DNA from: Chloroflexota bacterium
Lineage (GTDB): Bacteria > Chloroflexota > Dehalococcoidia > Lucifugimonadales > VGZR01
NCBI GenBank assembly: GCA_027625225.1
Contig: JAQBWG010000113.1
Coordinates: 1 to 6,463, forward strand
Direction of reading: 5' to 3'
DNA: 6,463 nucleotides
Below are positions 6,151 to 6,463 of this stretch, piece by piece; the first letter of the stretch is position 1; every line of letters starts with the position of its first letter. Both the position numbers and the translations under genes were made by a program. Below the pieces are notes generated by a model, which had not been told where the DNA came from, made no database searches, and saw only the letters and a program-made list of their open reading frames with translations.

Positions 6151-6463
6151 CTAACCCTTCCCTGCTATGAAGTCCTCCACCATCTGACGAGCTTCGGAGT
6201 CCGTGTACTGTTTTTGCGGAGATTTCATGAAGTACGCGGAGGGGCCTTCGACCGGGCCGCCTTGCCCGCGGTCCTTCGCAATCTTTGCGCAGCGGATAGC
6301 GTCAATCACTACTCCGGCAGAGTTGGGGCTATCCCAAACTTCCAACTTCAACTCAAGATTTAAGGGAACATCGCCGAAGCTGGAGCCTTCCATGCGGATA
6401 TAGCACCACTTGCGGTCTTTCAACCACGGCACGTGATCGCTGGGGCCGATGTGTACATCCTCA
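6151..6463 (-). CDS. ino1: Inositol-1-phosphate synthase, C-terminal part
   Basis: This is the last 103 residues of myo-inositol-1-phosphate synthase, the cytosolic NAD-dependent enzyme that cyclises glucose-6-phosphate to inositol-1-phosphate. The gene runs off the right edge. The reading frame is open from the edge (EDVHIGPSDHVPWLKDRKW), so the ATG-like methionine codon at 6432 is not the start. Family signatures are unmistakable: YIRMEGSSFGDVPLNLELKL, then EVWDSPNSAGVVIDAIRCAK and GPSAYFMKSP. This is the shorter actinobacterial/archaeal type of about 360-390 residues, not the roughly 500-residue eukaryotic form. It heads the visible minus-strand cluster and would supply the inositol-phosphate acceptor for the phosphatidyltransferase two genes downstream. 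Its promoter and N-terminal NAD-binding domain lie outside the window. Confidence 0.93.
   Translation of the reverse strand, partial: EDVHIGPSDHVPWLKDRKWCYIRMEGSSFGDVPLNLELKLEVWDSPNSAGVVIDAIRCAKIAKDRGQGGPVEGPSAYFMKSPQKQYTDSEARQMVEDFIAGKG

Overview
The window looks like ordinary bacterial chromosome, densely coded, with base composition close to half G+C by eye. I see no transposase, phage gene, tRNA, rRNA or CRISPR array. It holds two convergent gene blocks. The organism cannot be fixed from this sequence. An actinobacterial-type inositol-1-phosphate synthase, a PimA-like mannosyltransferase and a phosphatidylinositol-phosphate-synthase-like enzyme sit beside a gluzincin-type secreted protein and a dipeptide-type ABC importer. 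To me this suggests a Chloroflexota lineage (Dehalococcoidia/SAR202-like) more than an actinomycete, but that is inference from gene content and remembered family resemblance, not a search.

Left block (+ strand, about 1-2596): the C-terminal third of a family 5 extracellular solute-binding protein (peptide/oligopeptide type), then two complete permeases of the DppB and DppC types. The permeases are 2 bp apart. A 15-bp hairpin without a T-tract lies between the binding-protein gene and the permeases, where differential mRNA stability or partial termination is often found in ABC operons. No ATPase gene follows in the window, because the block ends 5 bp from a convergent gene.

Right block (- strand, read from 6463 down to 2602): the C-terminal part of inositol-1-phosphate synthase (Ino1), a GT4 glycosyltransferase closely resembling mycobacterial PimA, a CDP-alcohol phosphatidyltransferase with the SYxxARAE/RPER signature of phosphatidylinositol phosphate synthases, a short thioredoxin-fold protein lacking the CxxC half, and a secreted HExxH protein with a C-terminal membrane anchor. 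Gaps of 76 bp or less join all five genes, so one transcript is likely. The first three form a coherent route: glucose-6-phosphate to inositol-1-phosphate (Ino1), condensation with a CDP-activated lipid to phosphatidylinositol phosphate, then, after an unseen phosphatase step, mannosylation of phosphatidylinositol. This compact inositol-lipid cassette is the most interesting part of the window. The truncated thioredoxin-fold gene and the Cys-containing C-terminal tail of the secreted protein are the next most interesting.
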